Positions 26,616-37,020 are shown, counted from the stretch's first letter. The stretch is 64,000 nt of DNA from Chlorogloea sp. CCALA 695 (GCF_003003885.1 NZ_PVWN01000016.1:31379-95378); one strand, 5' to 3'. Translations and numbers: made by a program. Notes: a model not told the origin generated them from the sequence alone.

Positions 26616-27608
26616 TCATAACTTAACTTGCTGTAAATGACTACGTGGGTCAAAGGTACGGAGATCGCGGATTTTTTCATAATACTCGCGCTCTTGGGGG
26701 CTGATTTCTTTGGGAGATGCGATCGCAATTTTAACTAATTGATCGCTGCGTCCATCTTTAGCTAAACGCCACCCCTTACCCCGTAGTCGTAAAGATTGAC
26801 CTGAGCGAATCCCCGCCGGAATATTTACTTTTACCATCCCATCAGGTGTGGGGACATCAATTGACGCGCCTAGCACTGCTTCATCAGGTGTAATTGGAAC
26901 TTCGCAAGTTAGATTATCTCCCTCAAATTGAAAAAATGAATGTGGGAGGATGTCTATTTTGAGGTACAAGTCACCTCGTTGTTGGCTTAAAGGGTTAATT
27001 TGACCTTTACCGCGCACTCGTACCCGACTACCAGCTTTAACACCCGCCGGAATGCGAACTTCAATAGTTTCATTACCCAAACTCAAGCGCTTTTGTACGC
27101 CATTAAACGCCTCGCCGAAACCTAGAGAAACTGCTGCTTCAGTGTCTTGAGCCGTTTTAGCCGTAGCATTATCAAAACCCCCAAAATCCGTAGCGCCAGG
27201 AGAGGTACGATAATTGTAAGCTTGTCTATTGCTAGAACCTGCGCTACTAGGCTCGTTAAAGCGTCCTAGTAAATCGTTGATAAATTCATCAAAATTCGTA
27301 TACTTACCAAATTCAACGTCGTTAAAGTCAGAGTTAGCCCTAGTATTTTTAGCAGCCCAAGGGGTTTGTCCGGCTTGCTTCCAATACTGACCAAATTGAT
27401 CGTATTTTTGCCGTTTTTCCTTGTCTGACAATACCTCGTAAGCCTCGCTAACTTCCTTAAACCGGGCTTCCGCTTCTTTGTTTCCTGGATTAACATCTGG
27501 GTGATATTTACGCGCTAGTTTGCGAAAAGCTTGTTTAATTTCTTCGTTGCTGGCAGTTTTATTTAGTCCCAAAATGCCGTAATAATCTTTAAAGTCGGTT
27601 GCAGCCAT
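26616..27608 (-). CDS. DnaJ/CbpA-type co-chaperone
   Basis: 330 residues. The J domain (residues about 6-72) has [13 protein letters not shown] with the HPD triad that stimulates DnaK. After a Gly/Asn/Phe-containing linker comes the C-terminal DnaJ substrate-binding region ([50 protein letters not shown]). The four CxxCxGxG zinc knuckles of type I DnaJ are absent, so this is a type II (CbpA-like) co-chaperone. Divergent from the next gene with a 200-base gap. Confidence 0.9.
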   Translation of the reverse strand: MAATDFKDYYGILGLNKTASNEEIKQAFRKLARKYHPDVNPGNKEAEARFKEVSEAYEVLSDKEKRQKYDQFGQYWKQAGQTPWAAKNTRANSDFNDVEFGKYTNFDEFINDLLGRFNEPSSAGSSNRQAYNYRTSPGATDFGGFDNATAKTAQDTEAAVSLGFGEAFNGVQKRLSLGNETIEVRIPAGVKAGSRVRVRGKGQINPLSQQRGDLYLKIDILPHSFFQFEGDNLTCEVPITPDEAVLGASIDVPTPDGMVKVNIPAGIRSGQSLRLRGKGWRLAKDGRSDQLVKIAIASPKEISPQEREYYEKIRDLRTFDPRSHLQQVKL

Positions 27609-27811
27609 CTACTAGCCTCCTAGAGTCCCCGTTATATTCTCTCTAAAATATCGATTTACTGAATAAATCTGTCAAAATCTTATAATCTTTGAGCTTAACC
27701 TATCAGACTTTAAAGCATGGTCAAGTTAAGTTATTACTCAATCAATTGCAGAAATTGCCGTCCTATTTTAAATTATGCTGGTTTTCCATCGCCTCTAATC
27801 AAAATTAAACT

Positions 27812-28330
27812 ATGCAAACTAAAATTATTTGGCAGCAAAATAGCCAAAAAGCTGATAACACCGATAACCTAGCTTTTATTAGTCAATGGTGGTCTAGTTT
27901 AGGCAATAAGGACGTAACTTTCGCCCAGCGATTGATTCCCGCCGATGGTGCGTTAGACAAAATTAATTGGGATAAACAGCGTTTTGATGAATTTTTTACG
28001 CTTAATAATCCCCAAATTCGCGGGATTACGGTTTATTGGTGCAAACTAAATTCGGATCTCGAACGCAATACTACACCCTACCAGCTTGTACTAGATACTC
28101 GCCGTCAGCAGTTGTATATATTTCCACAATCCCAAAATCAGCTAATTATTCGCGTTGGATTACCAGAGGTTTCCTACGAAACGGTAGAAATGACTAATCC
28201 TGAAACCGAATGCCAACAACTTGATGGCAAATATCTTTTAACTTTACGCGATCCTATTGGGCATATTGAAGTCAAAGTTAACCTTAGCCCTGAAAACCTT
28301 AGCCAATTGAAACAAACTTTACTAGAATAA
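27812..28330 (+). CDS. Conserved cyanobacterial protein of unknown function
   Basis: 172 residues, soluble. Recognisable stretches are LAFISQWWSSLGNKDVTFAQ, NPQIRGITVYWCK and YQLVLDTRRQQLYIFPQS. I recall relatives only in cyanobacteria and no function. The stop is 22 bases before a DUF2079 membrane-protein gene and the two may share a transcript. Confidence 0.65.
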   Translation: MQTKIIWQQNSQKADNTDNLAFISQWWSSLGNKDVTFAQRLIPADGALDKINWDKQRFDEFFTLNNPQIRGITVYWCKLNSDLERNTTPYQLVLDTRRQQLYIFPQSQNQLIIRVGLPEVSYETVEMTNPETECQQLDGKYLLTLRDPIGHIEVKVNLSPENLSQLKQTLLE

Positions 28331-28352
28331 CTACAATTTTACAGGAAACCTG

Positions 28353-29777
28353 ATGGAGTCCAAAAATACTACGAAAGAAGCGATCGCAGTTCCCCCCATA
28401 ACGCCACAGCATAAAACTTTAATGTGCGTAACTTGCGCCTCCGCCCTAATCTTGTTTGTATGCAGTGCTTCACGCCATATATTGTTTCAATCAACAGCTT
28501 TTGATTTAGCTATTTTTGACCAAGCAGTTTATTTGATTAGCCAAGGAGAAACGCCGATTTCCTCGCTGATGGGATTTCATATTTTGGGCGATCATGCAGC
28601 TTTTATTTTTTATCCCTTGGCTTTGCTATACCTGATTCACCCTAGCGTTTATTGGTTGTTTGCGGTGCAGGCGTTAGTTTTAGCATCGGGGGCTGTGTTT
28701 ACTGGGTATATTGCCTTTCATCGAGGATTAAAGGCAGATATTGCGATCGCCCTTGCAGTAACTTATCTGCTATATCCCTTAGTATTTAATGTTAATTTAT
28801 TTGATTTCCACCCAGAAGTTATTGCTTTACCAGCACTTTTAGGAGCAATTTTAGCAGCACAATTGGGACAAATTGGCTGGTTTTGTTGGGCTATTTTAAT
28901 CGTTTTGGCGTGTAAGGAAGTCTTGTCCTTAACGGTTGTAGCGATGGGAGTTTGGCTATTAATCTGTGAAAAAAGGCGTTGGTGTGGTGCGATCGCTATT
29001 TTTGCTGGTATTAGCTGGTTTTTAATCAGCACTCAAGTTATTATTCCCTTTTTTAGTGGGAAAGAAGTCGCCGCCGTAGGACGTTATAGCTATTTGGGTA
29101 ATTCTATTGGCGAAATTGCTCAAAATCTCTTATTAAATCCAGGGCTTGTTTTAGGGAAAATTTTATCTTTAGCCAATTTAGGATATTTAGTTTTGCTATT
29201 TATCCCTGTCGCTTGGGGGCTTTCCGTGTATAGCCTAAAACCTTTAATCGGCGCTATACCTTGCATTGCACTCAATATACTTACTGACTACCAGGCGCAA
29301 AAAGATTTAATTCATCAATACTCTTTGCCTGCTTTACCATTTCTGCTTTTAGCAGTCATTTCTAGTCTATCTGTAGGTAAAGCCTGGGTGCAAAACAAAC
29401 GAGCAATTATTTTATGGTCGCTAGTAACATTTTTGCTACTAGCAAAGTTTACTTATTTTGGCGACAGATATCTAGAGTATGCAGATACTTGGCAAGCTAC
29501 AAACCAGGCGATTTCTCAAATTCAAACTCAAGGTGGTGTAATGACAACGGCGGAAATTGCCCCACATTTAGCCCATAGACAATTAATTAAGTTTACTAAT
29601 GCAGAAACTCCCTCTGTCAATCTCCAGGAGTTTGATTATTTTCTTCTCAATGTGCGTCATCCTGGATGGGCGAGTAATTCAGAGTTTGCCCAGATTTTAG
29701 TAGATAAATTGCAAAAAGCCCCAGAATTTAGCTTGAAGTACCAGCAAGATGATGTTTATCTATTTAGCAAAAAGTAG
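28353..29777 (+). CDS. DUF2079 membrane protein
   Basis: 474 residues with about ten membrane segments. The first loop reads STAFDLAIFDQAVYLISQGE and then MGFHILGDHAAFIFYPLALL, the DUF2079 signature; these proteins resemble lipid-linked-sugar glycosyltransferases of the GT-C fold. AGGAAACCTG precedes the ATG. The next gene starts directly after its stop (TAGATG), so the two are one operon with another GT-C-type enzyme. Confidence 0.85.
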   Translation: MESKNTTKEAIAVPPITPQHKTLMCVTCASALILFVCSASRHILFQSTAFDLAIFDQAVYLISQGETPISSLMGFHILGDHAAFIFYPLALLYLIHPSVYWLFAVQALVLASGAVFTGYIAFHRGLKADIAIALAVTYLLYPLVFNVNLFDFHPEVIALPALLGAILAAQLGQIGWFCWAILIVLACKEVLSLTVVAMGVWLLICEKRRWCGAIAIFAGISWFLISTQVIIPFFSGKEVAAVGRYSYLGNSIGEIAQNLLLNPGLVLGKILSLANLGYLVLLFIPVAWGLSVYSLKPLIGAIPCIALNILTDYQAQKDLIHQYSLPALPFLLLAVISSLSVGKAWVQNKRAIILWSLVTFLLLAKFTYFGDRYLEYADTWQATNQAISQIQTQGGVMTTAEIAPHLAHRQLIKFTNAETPSVNLQEFDYFLLNVRHPGWASNSEFAQILVDKLQKAPEFSLKYQQDDVYLFSKK

Positions 29778-30998
29778 ATGCAAACCTGGAAATATCGGTT
29801 ATTGTTTCCACTCTGTTTATGGTTATTGAGTCGCTTAAGTATTTATATAGTAATGCTGGCGATCGCACCATTGTTACCCGCACCCCCCGGAGGAATTGCC
29901 GTTACAGTAGGCTGGGATGTCTTTGCAGCTTGGGATAGTGACTTTTATGAACGCATTGCGGTTTTTGGCCACAATACTCCCCATTCGGTGGCTTTTTTCC
30001 CTTTATTTCCGCTTCTGGTACGGGGATTAATGACTTTAGGTTTGCCCTTTGTAGTGGCAGGTACTTTAGTCAATAATTTAGCTTTTTTAGCGGCGTTAAT
30101 TTTTATCCATAACTGGGTAGCAACCAGTCATAGTAAAAGTATTGCTCGTTGGACTACCGTTGTTTTAACTCTGTTTCCCCTTTCTATTTTTGGCACGGTT
30201 ATTTATTCAGAGGGGTTATATTTATTGTTTAGCGCTGTAGCCTTACGCGCCTTTGAGCAAAAGCGCTATGGATGGGTTGTTTTGGGGGGATTTCTAGCTA
30301 CCGCCACTCGTCCAACAGCGATCGCGCTAATTCCAACATTTTTAATTGTATCTTGGCGAGAAGGTCGAAAATTAAAGGCTTATATTGCTAGTTTAGCTAC
30401 GGGTTTAGGGGTATTTTTTTATAGCCTGTATTGTCAAATTTATTTTCAAGATGCCTTGGCTTTTATTCGCGTCCAGAAAGCTTGGCAACCAGCACAGGAT
30501 TTTTTTGGGCAAGATTGGCTAAAAATGCTTATGCAGGTTGCTGTAGGGACAAGAAATTGGCAGCGCGGGACAATTGTTGATGCTTGGCATCCATTAATAA
30601 TTGGAGTTATTTGCGTTAGCGGCTATTTGTTGTGGAAATCTCGTTTTAAGCTACGTAGTTATGGTGTCTGCTTTTTAGGATTTGTTTTCTGGTTAGTTGC
30701 GGGGAATCCTTTAATAAATACTGCAACGGCTTTTGGGGGAATTTATTTACGATGGTATTGTCGCTCTCAACTTAGCAATACCTTAGTTACTTACGGCATT
30801 TGTAGCTATGCTGTAATTTTGAGTACGGGGCGAACAACCTCCGTCGAGCGCTATATTTATGCAATTGTTAGTGTTGCGGTTTCTCTAGGCATTGTATTAT
30901 CCCGCTATCCGCGCACGGGATATATAGTTAGCGCTTTCTTCCTCCTTTTACTTATTCTCTACTCTTTACGCTTTGCTCAACACCTGTGGGTAGCTTAG
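29778..30998 (+). CDS. PIG-V/mannosyltransferase-like membrane protein
   Basis: 406 residues, about nine membrane segments. WDVFAAWDSDFYERIAVFGH carries the acidic pair of GT-C enzymes in the first lumenal loop, followed by HSVAFFPLFPLLVRGL, as in the PIG-V mannosyltransferase family. Probably adds a sugar from a polyprenyl donor at the outer face of the membrane; substrate not known. Starts on the base after the DUF2079 stop. Confidence 0.8.
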   Translation: MQTWKYRLLFPLCLWLLSRLSIYIVMLAIAPLLPAPPGGIAVTVGWDVFAAWDSDFYERIAVFGHNTPHSVAFFPLFPLLVRGLMTLGLPFVVAGTLVNNLAFLAALIFIHNWVATSHSKSIARWTTVVLTLFPLSIFGTVIYSEGLYLLFSAVALRAFEQKRYGWVVLGGFLATATRPTAIALIPTFLIVSWREGRKLKAYIASLATGLGVFFYSLYCQIYFQDALAFIRVQKAWQPAQDFFGQDWLKMLMQVAVGTRNWQRGTIVDAWHPLIIGVICVSGYLLWKSRFKLRSYGVCFLGFVFWLVAGNPLINTATAFGGIYLRWYCRSQLSNTLVTYGICSYAVILSTGRTTSVERYIYAIVSVAVSLGIVLSRYPRTGYIVSAFFLLLLILYSLRFAQHLWVA

Positions 30999-31057
30999 AA
31001 TTAACGCTTCCCTGTGTCAAAATGACTGTAAAAGTAATTCCTTTTTACACCCCCATC

Positions 31058-31756
31058 ATGGCAGATAATACTTCAAATAATTCTCCTGAAGCCCAAGCCC
31101 CCATTGGGAAAACTGCGGGAGAAAATGCTCCACCAAGTACCGTTGAAGAACAAGCCCCTAGCATAGTTCAAGAGCATCTTCATAGTACATCTGAGGCGGA
31201 GGCTACTGATATTCCCACTGCCAATGCGCCCGATCCTACGGCGCTAGATCCCGAAGTCAATCCTAATGCGACGGGAGAAAAACCCACTACCGAAGCCTCC
31301 ACCCCGGACGAATCAGCATCTAGTGCCAAACCACCAAAAAAAACCGCTCCTGCTGATAAACCCGCCGCTAAAAAAGAAAAAGCTCCAGCAGTTGAAGATA
31401 AGCCTTTTGCTGAATTTATGCAGCAATACTACTTACCAGCATTGCAAAAAGCCTTGACAACTCAGGGAGTACCCGAAGCCAATTTAGAATTTACTAAACA
31501 AAAAGTTGCGATCGCAGGTTATGATTCTAGCGATTGTTGGCAAGTAACAGGTAGTTTGTACAACGGTTTGCGTCAATTTAACGTCTATTTTCCTCAAGAA
31601 GATATCCAAGGACAAAGAGGTTTTTCCTGCAACGAAGGCTCTAAACCAAGTACCTTAGAATCGTTTTTAATTGACGAACGCAAAGTAACGCTAGATTTGC
31701 TTGTATTTGGCGTAATTCAGCGCTTAAATGGTCAAAAATGGTTAACGAGAAACTAA
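31058..31756 (+). CDS. DUF2996 domain protein
   Basis: 232 residues from ATG 31058; the frame opens at a GTG (30986) inside the upstream gene, but the family begins near MAD. The first 115 residues are disordered, rich in Pro, Ala, Glu and Thr. The C-terminal 110 residues (PFAEFMQQYYLPALQKAL, FTKQKVAIAGYDSSDCWQV, FNVYFPQEDIQGQRGFSC) match DUF2996, known from cyanobacteria and plastids. Function not established. Its last 4 bases overlap the convergent TM2 gene. Confidence 0.8.
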   Translation: MADNTSNNSPEAQAPIGKTAGENAPPSTVEEQAPSIVQEHLHSTSEAEATDIPTANAPDPTALDPEVNPNATGEKPTTEASTPDESASSAKPPKKTAPADKPAAKKEKAPAVEDKPFAEFMQQYYLPALQKALTTQGVPEANLEFTKQKVAIAGYDSSDCWQVTGSLYNGLRQFNVYFPQEDIQGQRGFSCNEGSKPSTLESFLIDERKVTLDLLVFGVIQRLNGQKWLTRN

Positions 31757-32262
31757 CTCAATTCTAAAAAGTGATAAATAACCACTCCACTATCGGGGTG
31801 GTTATCAATTGCTACATACCCAGTTTTCAGCATCTCTTTTAAAGTCGTCTCTACTTCGGCAAAACTAGCCTCAGTATCCATTACAGCTTGAGTAACGGAC
31901 AGAGTCCCCCCCCGATTATCTGCCGCTTTGAGCAATTTCATCATTAATTGCGATCGCGTTTGTTTAAGATTGATAACGCTAGTGGCAACTACAGCCTGGT
32001 ACAAAGGTACACCAACTTCCGATACTCCTAGTCTGGCTCGAAGTTTAGTATTATGCTCGTCTACCATATTGGGAATTAGCACCAGATCGATTACTTGACC
32101 TACCCCAAATAACCCTAAAGTAAACAGCCACAAAAAGCCTGTAAAAACTTTGCCATTGTACAACCGATGTAAGCCGTGTAATTGCAGTAAGCAAGCAAGC
32201 CAGAGAATATAAGCGCTGGATACTTTAGTCTCTGGCTTTTGTGGTGGTTCGTGGTTCATCAT
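31753..32262 (-). CDS. TM2 domain protein
   Basis: 169 residues from ATG 32262, which has AGG 10 bases upstream; the frame is open to 32307. The TM2 domain (residues about 12-65) shows two membrane helices with a DRF-like loop: YILWLACLLQLHGLHRLYNG, then KVFTGFLWLFTLGLFGVGQV and IDLVLIPNMVDEHN. The C-terminal 90 residues form a helical soluble domain (QLMMKLLKAADNRGGTLSVT, FAEVETTLKEMLKTGYVA) that looks winged-helix-like. Convergent with DUF2996. Confidence 0.85.
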   Translation of the reverse strand: MMNHEPPQKPETKVSSAYILWLACLLQLHGLHRLYNGKVFTGFLWLFTLGLFGVGQVIDLVLIPNMVDEHNTKLRARLGVSEVGVPLYQAVVATSVINLKQTRSQLMMKLLKAADNRGGTLSVTQAVMDTEASFAEVETTLKEMLKTGYVAIDNHPDSGVVIYHFLELS

Positions 32263-32506
32263 TGGGCTACCTAAAATTAGCGCTTGATAGATATATTTTC
32301 GCGCCACTACTGACTAAGTGACAACAACTATTTGGGCATTAGTTCCGGTATCAGTTAAAGATTAGTTACAAAATTTGCCTTAATGTTGCAACTCTTAACG
32401 TAACTACTAAGAGACTTCGCCTCTAGGATTGTTAAACTAAAATCCATAAAGAGCGTAAATAAAGCATTAGCACGCTACCTTTCGTCAAAAGAGATTAAAA
32501 AAAGAC

Positions 32507-33583
32507 ATGGTAGATTCCCTTAAAAAACCGAGCTTTGAAGAAATGCGTCCGGGGGTAAAAGTCCCCTCAAAGGAAACCCTCCTCACACCTCGGTTTTACA
32601 CCACCGACTTTGAAGAAATGGCGCAAATGGATCTCTCGGTAAATGAAGCCGAGCTAAGAGCGCTAGTAGAGGAATTTCGTATTGATTACAATCGCTATCA
32701 CTTTACCCGCGATGCTGAGTTTGAGCAATCTTGGGAGCATATAGACGGCGAAACTCGCCAAGTATTTGTAGAATTTTTAGAACGTTCTTGTACGGCGGAG
32801 TTTTCGGGCTTTTTACTTTACAAAGAACTCAGCCGTCGCTTGAAAGACAAAAACCCCCTACTTGCAGAGTGTTTTAGCTTGATGTCGCGAGACGAAGCGC
32901 GTCATGCAGGCTTTTTAAATAAGGCGCTCTCAGACTTTAATTTGTCCTTAGACTTGGGCTTTTTAACCAAAAGTCGCAAATACACCTTTTTTAAGCCTAA
33001 GTTTATTTTCTACGCGACTTACTTATCAGAAAAAATTGGTTACTGGCGGTACATATTGATTTATCGTCACTTAGCCGCTCATCCCGAAAATCGGATTTAT
33101 CCTATATTCCGCTTTTTTGAGAATTGGTGTCAAGACGAAAATCGGCATGGTGACTTTTTTGATGCCATGATGAAGTCTCAGCCGCAAATGTTGAATGATT
33201 GGAAAGCCCGGTTATGGTGTCGGTTCTTTTTGCTGTCAGTGTTTGGGACAATGTATCTCAACGACATTGGGCGCTCGAAGTTTTATGCTTCTATTGGCTT
33301 AGATGCGCGAGATTACGACAAGCAGGTAATTGAAAAAACAAACGAAACGGCGGGGCGAGTGTTTCCGATCATTTTGGATGTGAAAAACCCACAATTTTAT
33401 GATCGCCTAGAGACTTGTACTCAGAATAATGATAAGTTGAGTGCGATCGCTAATTCCTCTACGCCCAAAGTATTGCAACTATTCCGAAAGCTACCTTTAT
33501 ACGTTTCTAATGGTTGGCAATTTGTGCGCTTATACCTAATGAAGCCAATTGATATGGTTTCTATTCAAGGTAAAGTCCAGTAA
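32507..33583 (+). CDS. acsF: Mg-protoporphyrin IX monomethyl ester oxidative cyclase
   Basis: 358 residues. The diiron ligands appear as E in [18 protein letters not shown] in [13 protein letters not shown] and DENRH in [13 protein letters not shown]. AcsF (also ChlE, CHL27) makes the isocyclic ring of chlorophyll using O2. This is the aerobic form, of standard length. A clear terminator follows. No pigment gene is adjacent, as is common in cyanobacteria. Confidence 0.96.
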   Translation: MVDSLKKPSFEEMRPGVKVPSKETLLTPRFYTTDFEEMAQMDLSVNEAELRALVEEFRIDYNRYHFTRDAEFEQSWEHIDGETRQVFVEFLERSCTAEFSGFLLYKELSRRLKDKNPLLAECFSLMSRDEARHAGFLNKALSDFNLSLDLGFLTKSRKYTFFKPKFIFYATYLSEKIGYWRYILIYRHLAAHPENRIYPIFRFFENWCQDENRHGDFFDAMMKSQPQMLNDWKARLWCRFFLLSVFGTMYLNDIGRSKFYASIGLDARDYDKQVIEKTNETAGRVFPIILDVKNPQFYDRLETCTQNNDKLSAIANSSTPKVLQLFRKLPLYVSNGWQFVRLYLMKPIDMVSIQGKVQ

Positions 33584-33606
33584 ATTTTAGCAGTTTGGTA
33601 TTACAG

Positions 33607-33637
33607 GTGGTTCTGCATCAAGCGGAGCCACTTTTTT
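33607..33637 (+). terminator. Rho-independent terminator after acsF
   Basis: gtggttctgc (33607-33616), loop atcaa, gcggagccac (33622-33631), then six T. The 10-bp stem contains two G-U pairs. Confidence 0.88.
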
Positions 33638-33789
33638 ATTGATAATCGGGTGGAAATTGTTTTAAAGTGGATGCCTTGAAGTAACAAAAGCGATCGCTCA
33701 ATCAAAGAGTCCGCAATTTAGATAAAATCGTACCTAATTTCTGATTGCCTTAACTTGCTAAAAAACTCTCTATTTTTAAGGTAGCAACC

Positions 33790-33993
33790 ATGATTGAAAA
33801 CGAGCAACAGTACAGTTTTACTAAGGTTTAAGTGCAGAAATTTAAGCAAGCACTAGCAAAATTGACTGAATGTTCAGGAGAAATTAAGCAAGATAACCTA
33901 CTGTTATGGGCAGTTAAAAAGTCAGCCGTGGAAAGTCAGTTAAACGATCTTCAACAGGAAATTGAGGATTATGAACTACTTAATTGCCCCTAA
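33790..33993 (+). pseudogene. Antitoxin-like remnant with in-frame stop
   Basis: The frame reads MIENEQQYSFTKV, TAA at 33829-33831, then VQKFKQALAKLTECSG, LLLWAVKKSAVESQLNDLQQ and EIEDYELL. This is the N-terminal region of a common cyanobacterial antitoxin-type protein that normally continues into an XRE helix-turn-helix; here that HTH is absent and a stop follows ELLNCP. The GTG right after the TAA could still yield a 53-residue piece. No toxin gene is seen. It precedes an orphan restriction-type gene on the other strand. Confidence 0.65.
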
Positions 33994-34003
33994 ATACAAA
34001 TAA

Positions 34004-34040
34004 GGGTTAAAGCAAAAATAAAATATTACTCCTTTAACCC
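34004..34040 (-). terminator. Possible terminator of the HsdR-N gene
   Basis: gggttaaag (34004-34012) pairs with 34032-34040, a 9-bp stem with a 19-base loop. On the minus strand it follows the gene and is trailed by TTATTTGTATTT. Confidence 0.4.
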
Positions 34041-34070
34041 ATATCAATCTTAATAGTTGAGTTATAATTT

Positions 34071-35258
34071 TTAGTGTTTCGCAGCTTCTAACTCATAACA
34101 CCTAAGAATAAGTGGTGCAAGATTATCTAGATCGCTTATGTCGGAAATCATTATTTTTGATGCGGTATCTCCTAGTTGAGATGGTACTTCATGTACTTGA
34201 AAGTCTGGTGTTAGTGACTGTGCCTCATCGACAAATAACCTAGTGACAAGAATTTTCTTTTGAGCAGACAAGTATAACCGTAGAAACCACCACGTAGTTT
34301 TCCCAAGATTCAATCCAGAGTAGGAGATAGTGTCTTTGTACTTTACTTCTAATTTGTAATGTGTTGATGTTTCTGCGATCGTTTTGATCTTGTCAAATGC
34401 TTTGAGTTCTTCTTCCGTCGTTACTATTTTTGAGCATTCTGATTCTTCTTCTTGCAAATTTTCCTCAACATCTTCTACTTCTGATAGTTTGGGGGTTTTG
34501 CTAATTTCAGCAGCTTGAGCCATTTCTTGATTAAGAGAACGGGTCATTAATTCTAATAAACTGCTTTGAATTGACTTTTTGACAATCGGCTCAAACTTCT
34601 CAAGAACTTTACCTGTAATTCGACCTTGAACTTCATAACTAAGAGCAACTTTGCCTAACTCTGTTACTAAAAAGCGAACAAAATCTTCAGAAGGCGAACG
34701 CAGAAGATTACCGACAAGCTGAGTCATACCTTTCACATAAACCATCTCCTCCGCTTGTCTACTAATAACGGCGGCATCAAAATGATTACGATGGAAAAAC
34801 TTTAGATTCTCAATTTCTTTGGAGTTGTAATCAAGAACATTAAAGCCGAAAAAAGGCTCTTTGTCCATATGATTTTTGTCGCGTAAATCGGTGAAAAAGC
34901 GGTATTCAATACCATTGGTAACAATAGCAACTTTTGTTTTAAGCAGCCCATTAAAATAGCGACTTAGTTGCCCATCATGCGCTTCGGCTTTTTGTACACG
35001 GTCTTTTGCCTCTACGAGCATAACAATAGTGCCGTTGATAGCCAAAGCATAATCGACTTTTTCAAATTGACCTGCCTTTTTAGTTGCAAAGTCTGCCACG
35101 TATTCAGGCATAACTTCTGTAGGATCGTAAACATCATAGCCAAGAACGCTTAAAAAAGGCTGAATCAGAGCCATTTTAGTCGCTTCTTCGCCAACAACCT
35201 GTTCAACGCGCTTACGGACTTGTTCTGAAAGCTTTGCAATATCTTCTGAGAAACCCAT
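34071..35258 (-). CDS. Orphan HsdR-N-type restriction endonuclease-like protein
   Basis: 395 residues. The N-terminal 160 residues fit the HsdR_N_2 domain of type I restriction enzymes: TKMALIQPFLSVLGYDVYDP and the PD-(D/E)xK core (Asp in KVDYAL, then VMLVEAKD with catalytic E-x-K), followed by VAIVTNGIEYRFFTDL. The rest, including a coiled coil and an acidic linker, has no helicase motifs. No HsdM or HsdS is nearby, so it is not a complete type I system. Solitary proteins of this type are common in cyanobacteria and phages. Confidence 0.8.
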   Translation of the reverse strand: MGFSEDIAKLSEQVRKRVEQVVGEEATKMALIQPFLSVLGYDVYDPTEVMPEYVADFATKKAGQFEKVDYALAINGTIVMLVEAKDRVQKAEAHDGQLSRYFNGLLKTKVAIVTNGIEYRFFTDLRDKNHMDKEPFFGFNVLDYNSKEIENLKFFHRNHFDAAVISRQAEEMVYVKGMTQLVGNLLRSPSEDFVRFLVTELGKVALSYEVQGRITGKVLEKFEPIVKKSIQSSLLELMTRSLNQEMAQAAEISKTPKLSEVEDVEENLQEEESECSKIVTTEEELKAFDKIKTIAETSTHYKLEVKYKDTISYSGLNLGKTTWWFLRLYLSAQKKILVTRLFVDEAQSLTPDFQVHEVPSQLGDTASKIMISDISDLDNLAPLILRCYELEAAKH

Positions 35259-35406
35259 ATTTGTCCTTATATACAGCTAAAAACTATCTGTATACAAAGT
35301 GTTCCCAATAACTTGCTACTTATTACTATAGTTGCTCAAGTTTTAGCATCTGTTATTGCTACTCGGCTTGCAGCCGAGCAATTACCAAAAAATTTGACAC
35401 CTAACT

Positions 35407-36960
35407 TTAGCCTTCAGTATCTTTAAAACTTTGTACTATCCGTGACAACTCGCTTTTTTCATCGATAGCAATTCGATTAGGAGAACCGCTAATAATGCGT
35501 TCATAATTGCGAAAAGAGTCAGTAATCTGCGGTCCATCAGCGCTAATTGTATATTCGCGGATGCCTTTATCATGCCAAGAACCCCGCATTTTAAATACAT
35601 TGATTGCCCTTGACATTTCGCTGCGAATTTCTACGTATTGCAACATTAAAATAGTATCGGTAATTGTAGAAATCTGTGAATCAGTAATAGAAGTTGCTCC
35701 CATAAACTGCTCAGAGGTATTTGTAAAAAATCCGGTAATTTCTTCTTGCTTGGCGTAACCTGTCACCCCAATTACAAATTGACGAAAGGCATTGTTGCTA
35801 ACTCCCCGCGCCAAAGCTGACAGTGAATCTATGGCAATTCGAGACGGCTTAAAATCAGCAATTTCTGCCTTAATAATTTGTAAATGATCTTCTAATCCTG
35901 TCGATTCGGGGTAAGCACAAATAATTTTTAGTAAGCCTTTTCGCTCCATTTCTTCAAAGTCTATTCCCCACGAATAGGCATTGCGCGACAACTGAGCGCG
36001 GGATTCTTCGTAGGCAAACATTAAAGCGCGATCGCCATTTTTGCAAGCATTTTCTACAAACTTACTCACAAGCAAGGTTTTACCCGTCCCTGTAGCTCCT
36101 GTAACTAAGATAATTGAGTCTTGAAAAAAACCGCCACCGCACATTTTGTCTAAAGTGTCTATTCCAGAAGAAACCCTAATATTAGATGACCTTTGAGTTA
36201 GTTGCATTGCACCTAAAGGAAAAATATTAAACCCTTCGTTACCAATTGTTAAAGGATACTCCCCTTTCATGTGCGTAGAACCGCGCAATTTTAAGATTTC
36301 AATCGTCCGGCGGCGACGTTCTCCTTCTAAAACATTACGAACAATAGTTACATTGTCTGATACAAATTCTTCAACTCCAAACCGTGCTACAGGCCCGTAT
36401 TCTTCGGTGCGTTCTGTGGTCATAATTGTTGTTACGCCAATTTGTTTTAGACGCGCTACCAACCGAAAAATCTCTCGCCGAACTACGGAGGAAGCTTCGT
36501 ATTGTTGAAATAAAGCGGTAATTGAATCTATAGAAACTCGCTTGGCTTTATACTTTGTAATCGCGTAGTGTAAGCGTTCAATTAATGCTGAAAGATCGAA
36601 GTTTCCTACCACTTCTTGTCCTTCTGGATCGGGAGAAGCATCTAAAATAAATAACTTGCCTTCATCAATGATTTTTTGTAAATCCCACCCCATACCCCAA
36701 GTGTTTTTAATAATATCTGCCGGGGTTTCTTCAAAGGTTACAAATATTCCCGGCTCGTCAAAAAAAACTATGCCATTGTAAAGGAATTGCAAAGAAAATA
36801 AAGTTTTTCCTGTGCCAGAAGTGCCGCTAACTAAGGTCGTTCTCCCCATTGGCAAACCTCCTTGACTTAACTCGTCAAAGCCTTCAATCATTGTCCGCAG
36901 TTTTTGTACGCCTTTATTAGGAAAACTGTAGGAGTCTAAAACTTGGCTATTGTCGTTCAT
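35407..36960 (-). CDS. kaiC: Circadian clock ATPase/kinase KaiC
   Basis: 517 residues, two RecA-like lobes. CI: Walker A GTSGTGKT (46-53) and catalytic Glu pair in FVTFEETP. CII: Walker A GATGTGKT, and the phosphorylation sites in SITDSQISTITDT (the T, S, T triplet is intact). The A-loop/C-terminal tail for KaiA binding is present after DKGIREY. KaiC is the core oscillator: KaiA promotes its phosphorylation and KaiB sequesters KaiA. Last gene of the kaiABC operon, 60 bases after kaiB. Confidence 0.97.
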   Translation of the reverse strand: MNDNSQVLDSYSFPNKGVQKLRTMIEGFDELSQGGLPMGRTTLVSGTSGTGKTLFSLQFLYNGIVFFDEPGIFVTFEETPADIIKNTWGMGWDLQKIIDEGKLFILDASPDPEGQEVVGNFDLSALIERLHYAITKYKAKRVSIDSITALFQQYEASSVVRREIFRLVARLKQIGVTTIMTTERTEEYGPVARFGVEEFVSDNVTIVRNVLEGERRRRTIEILKLRGSTHMKGEYPLTIGNEGFNIFPLGAMQLTQRSSNIRVSSGIDTLDKMCGGGFFQDSIILVTGATGTGKTLLVSKFVENACKNGDRALMFAYEESRAQLSRNAYSWGIDFEEMERKGLLKIICAYPESTGLEDHLQIIKAEIADFKPSRIAIDSLSALARGVSNNAFRQFVIGVTGYAKQEEITGFFTNTSEQFMGATSITDSQISTITDTILMLQYVEIRSEMSRAINVFKMRGSWHDKGIREYTISADGPQITDSFRNYERIISGSPNRIAIDEKSELSRIVQSFKDTEG

Positions 36961-37020
36961 TTTTATTAAAGCTGGATTTTAAAACTATATAATTATTATT
37001 TTGATTTAAGATAGCTGCTA

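Noticed and set aside
34071..35258. Complete type I restriction system
   Set aside because: No methylase or specificity subunit nearby and no helicase motifs in the protein.
35363..35379. Terminator of kaiC
   Set aside because: A 7-bp stem (ctcggct/agccgag) exists, but no T run follows on the minus strand, so I do not list it.
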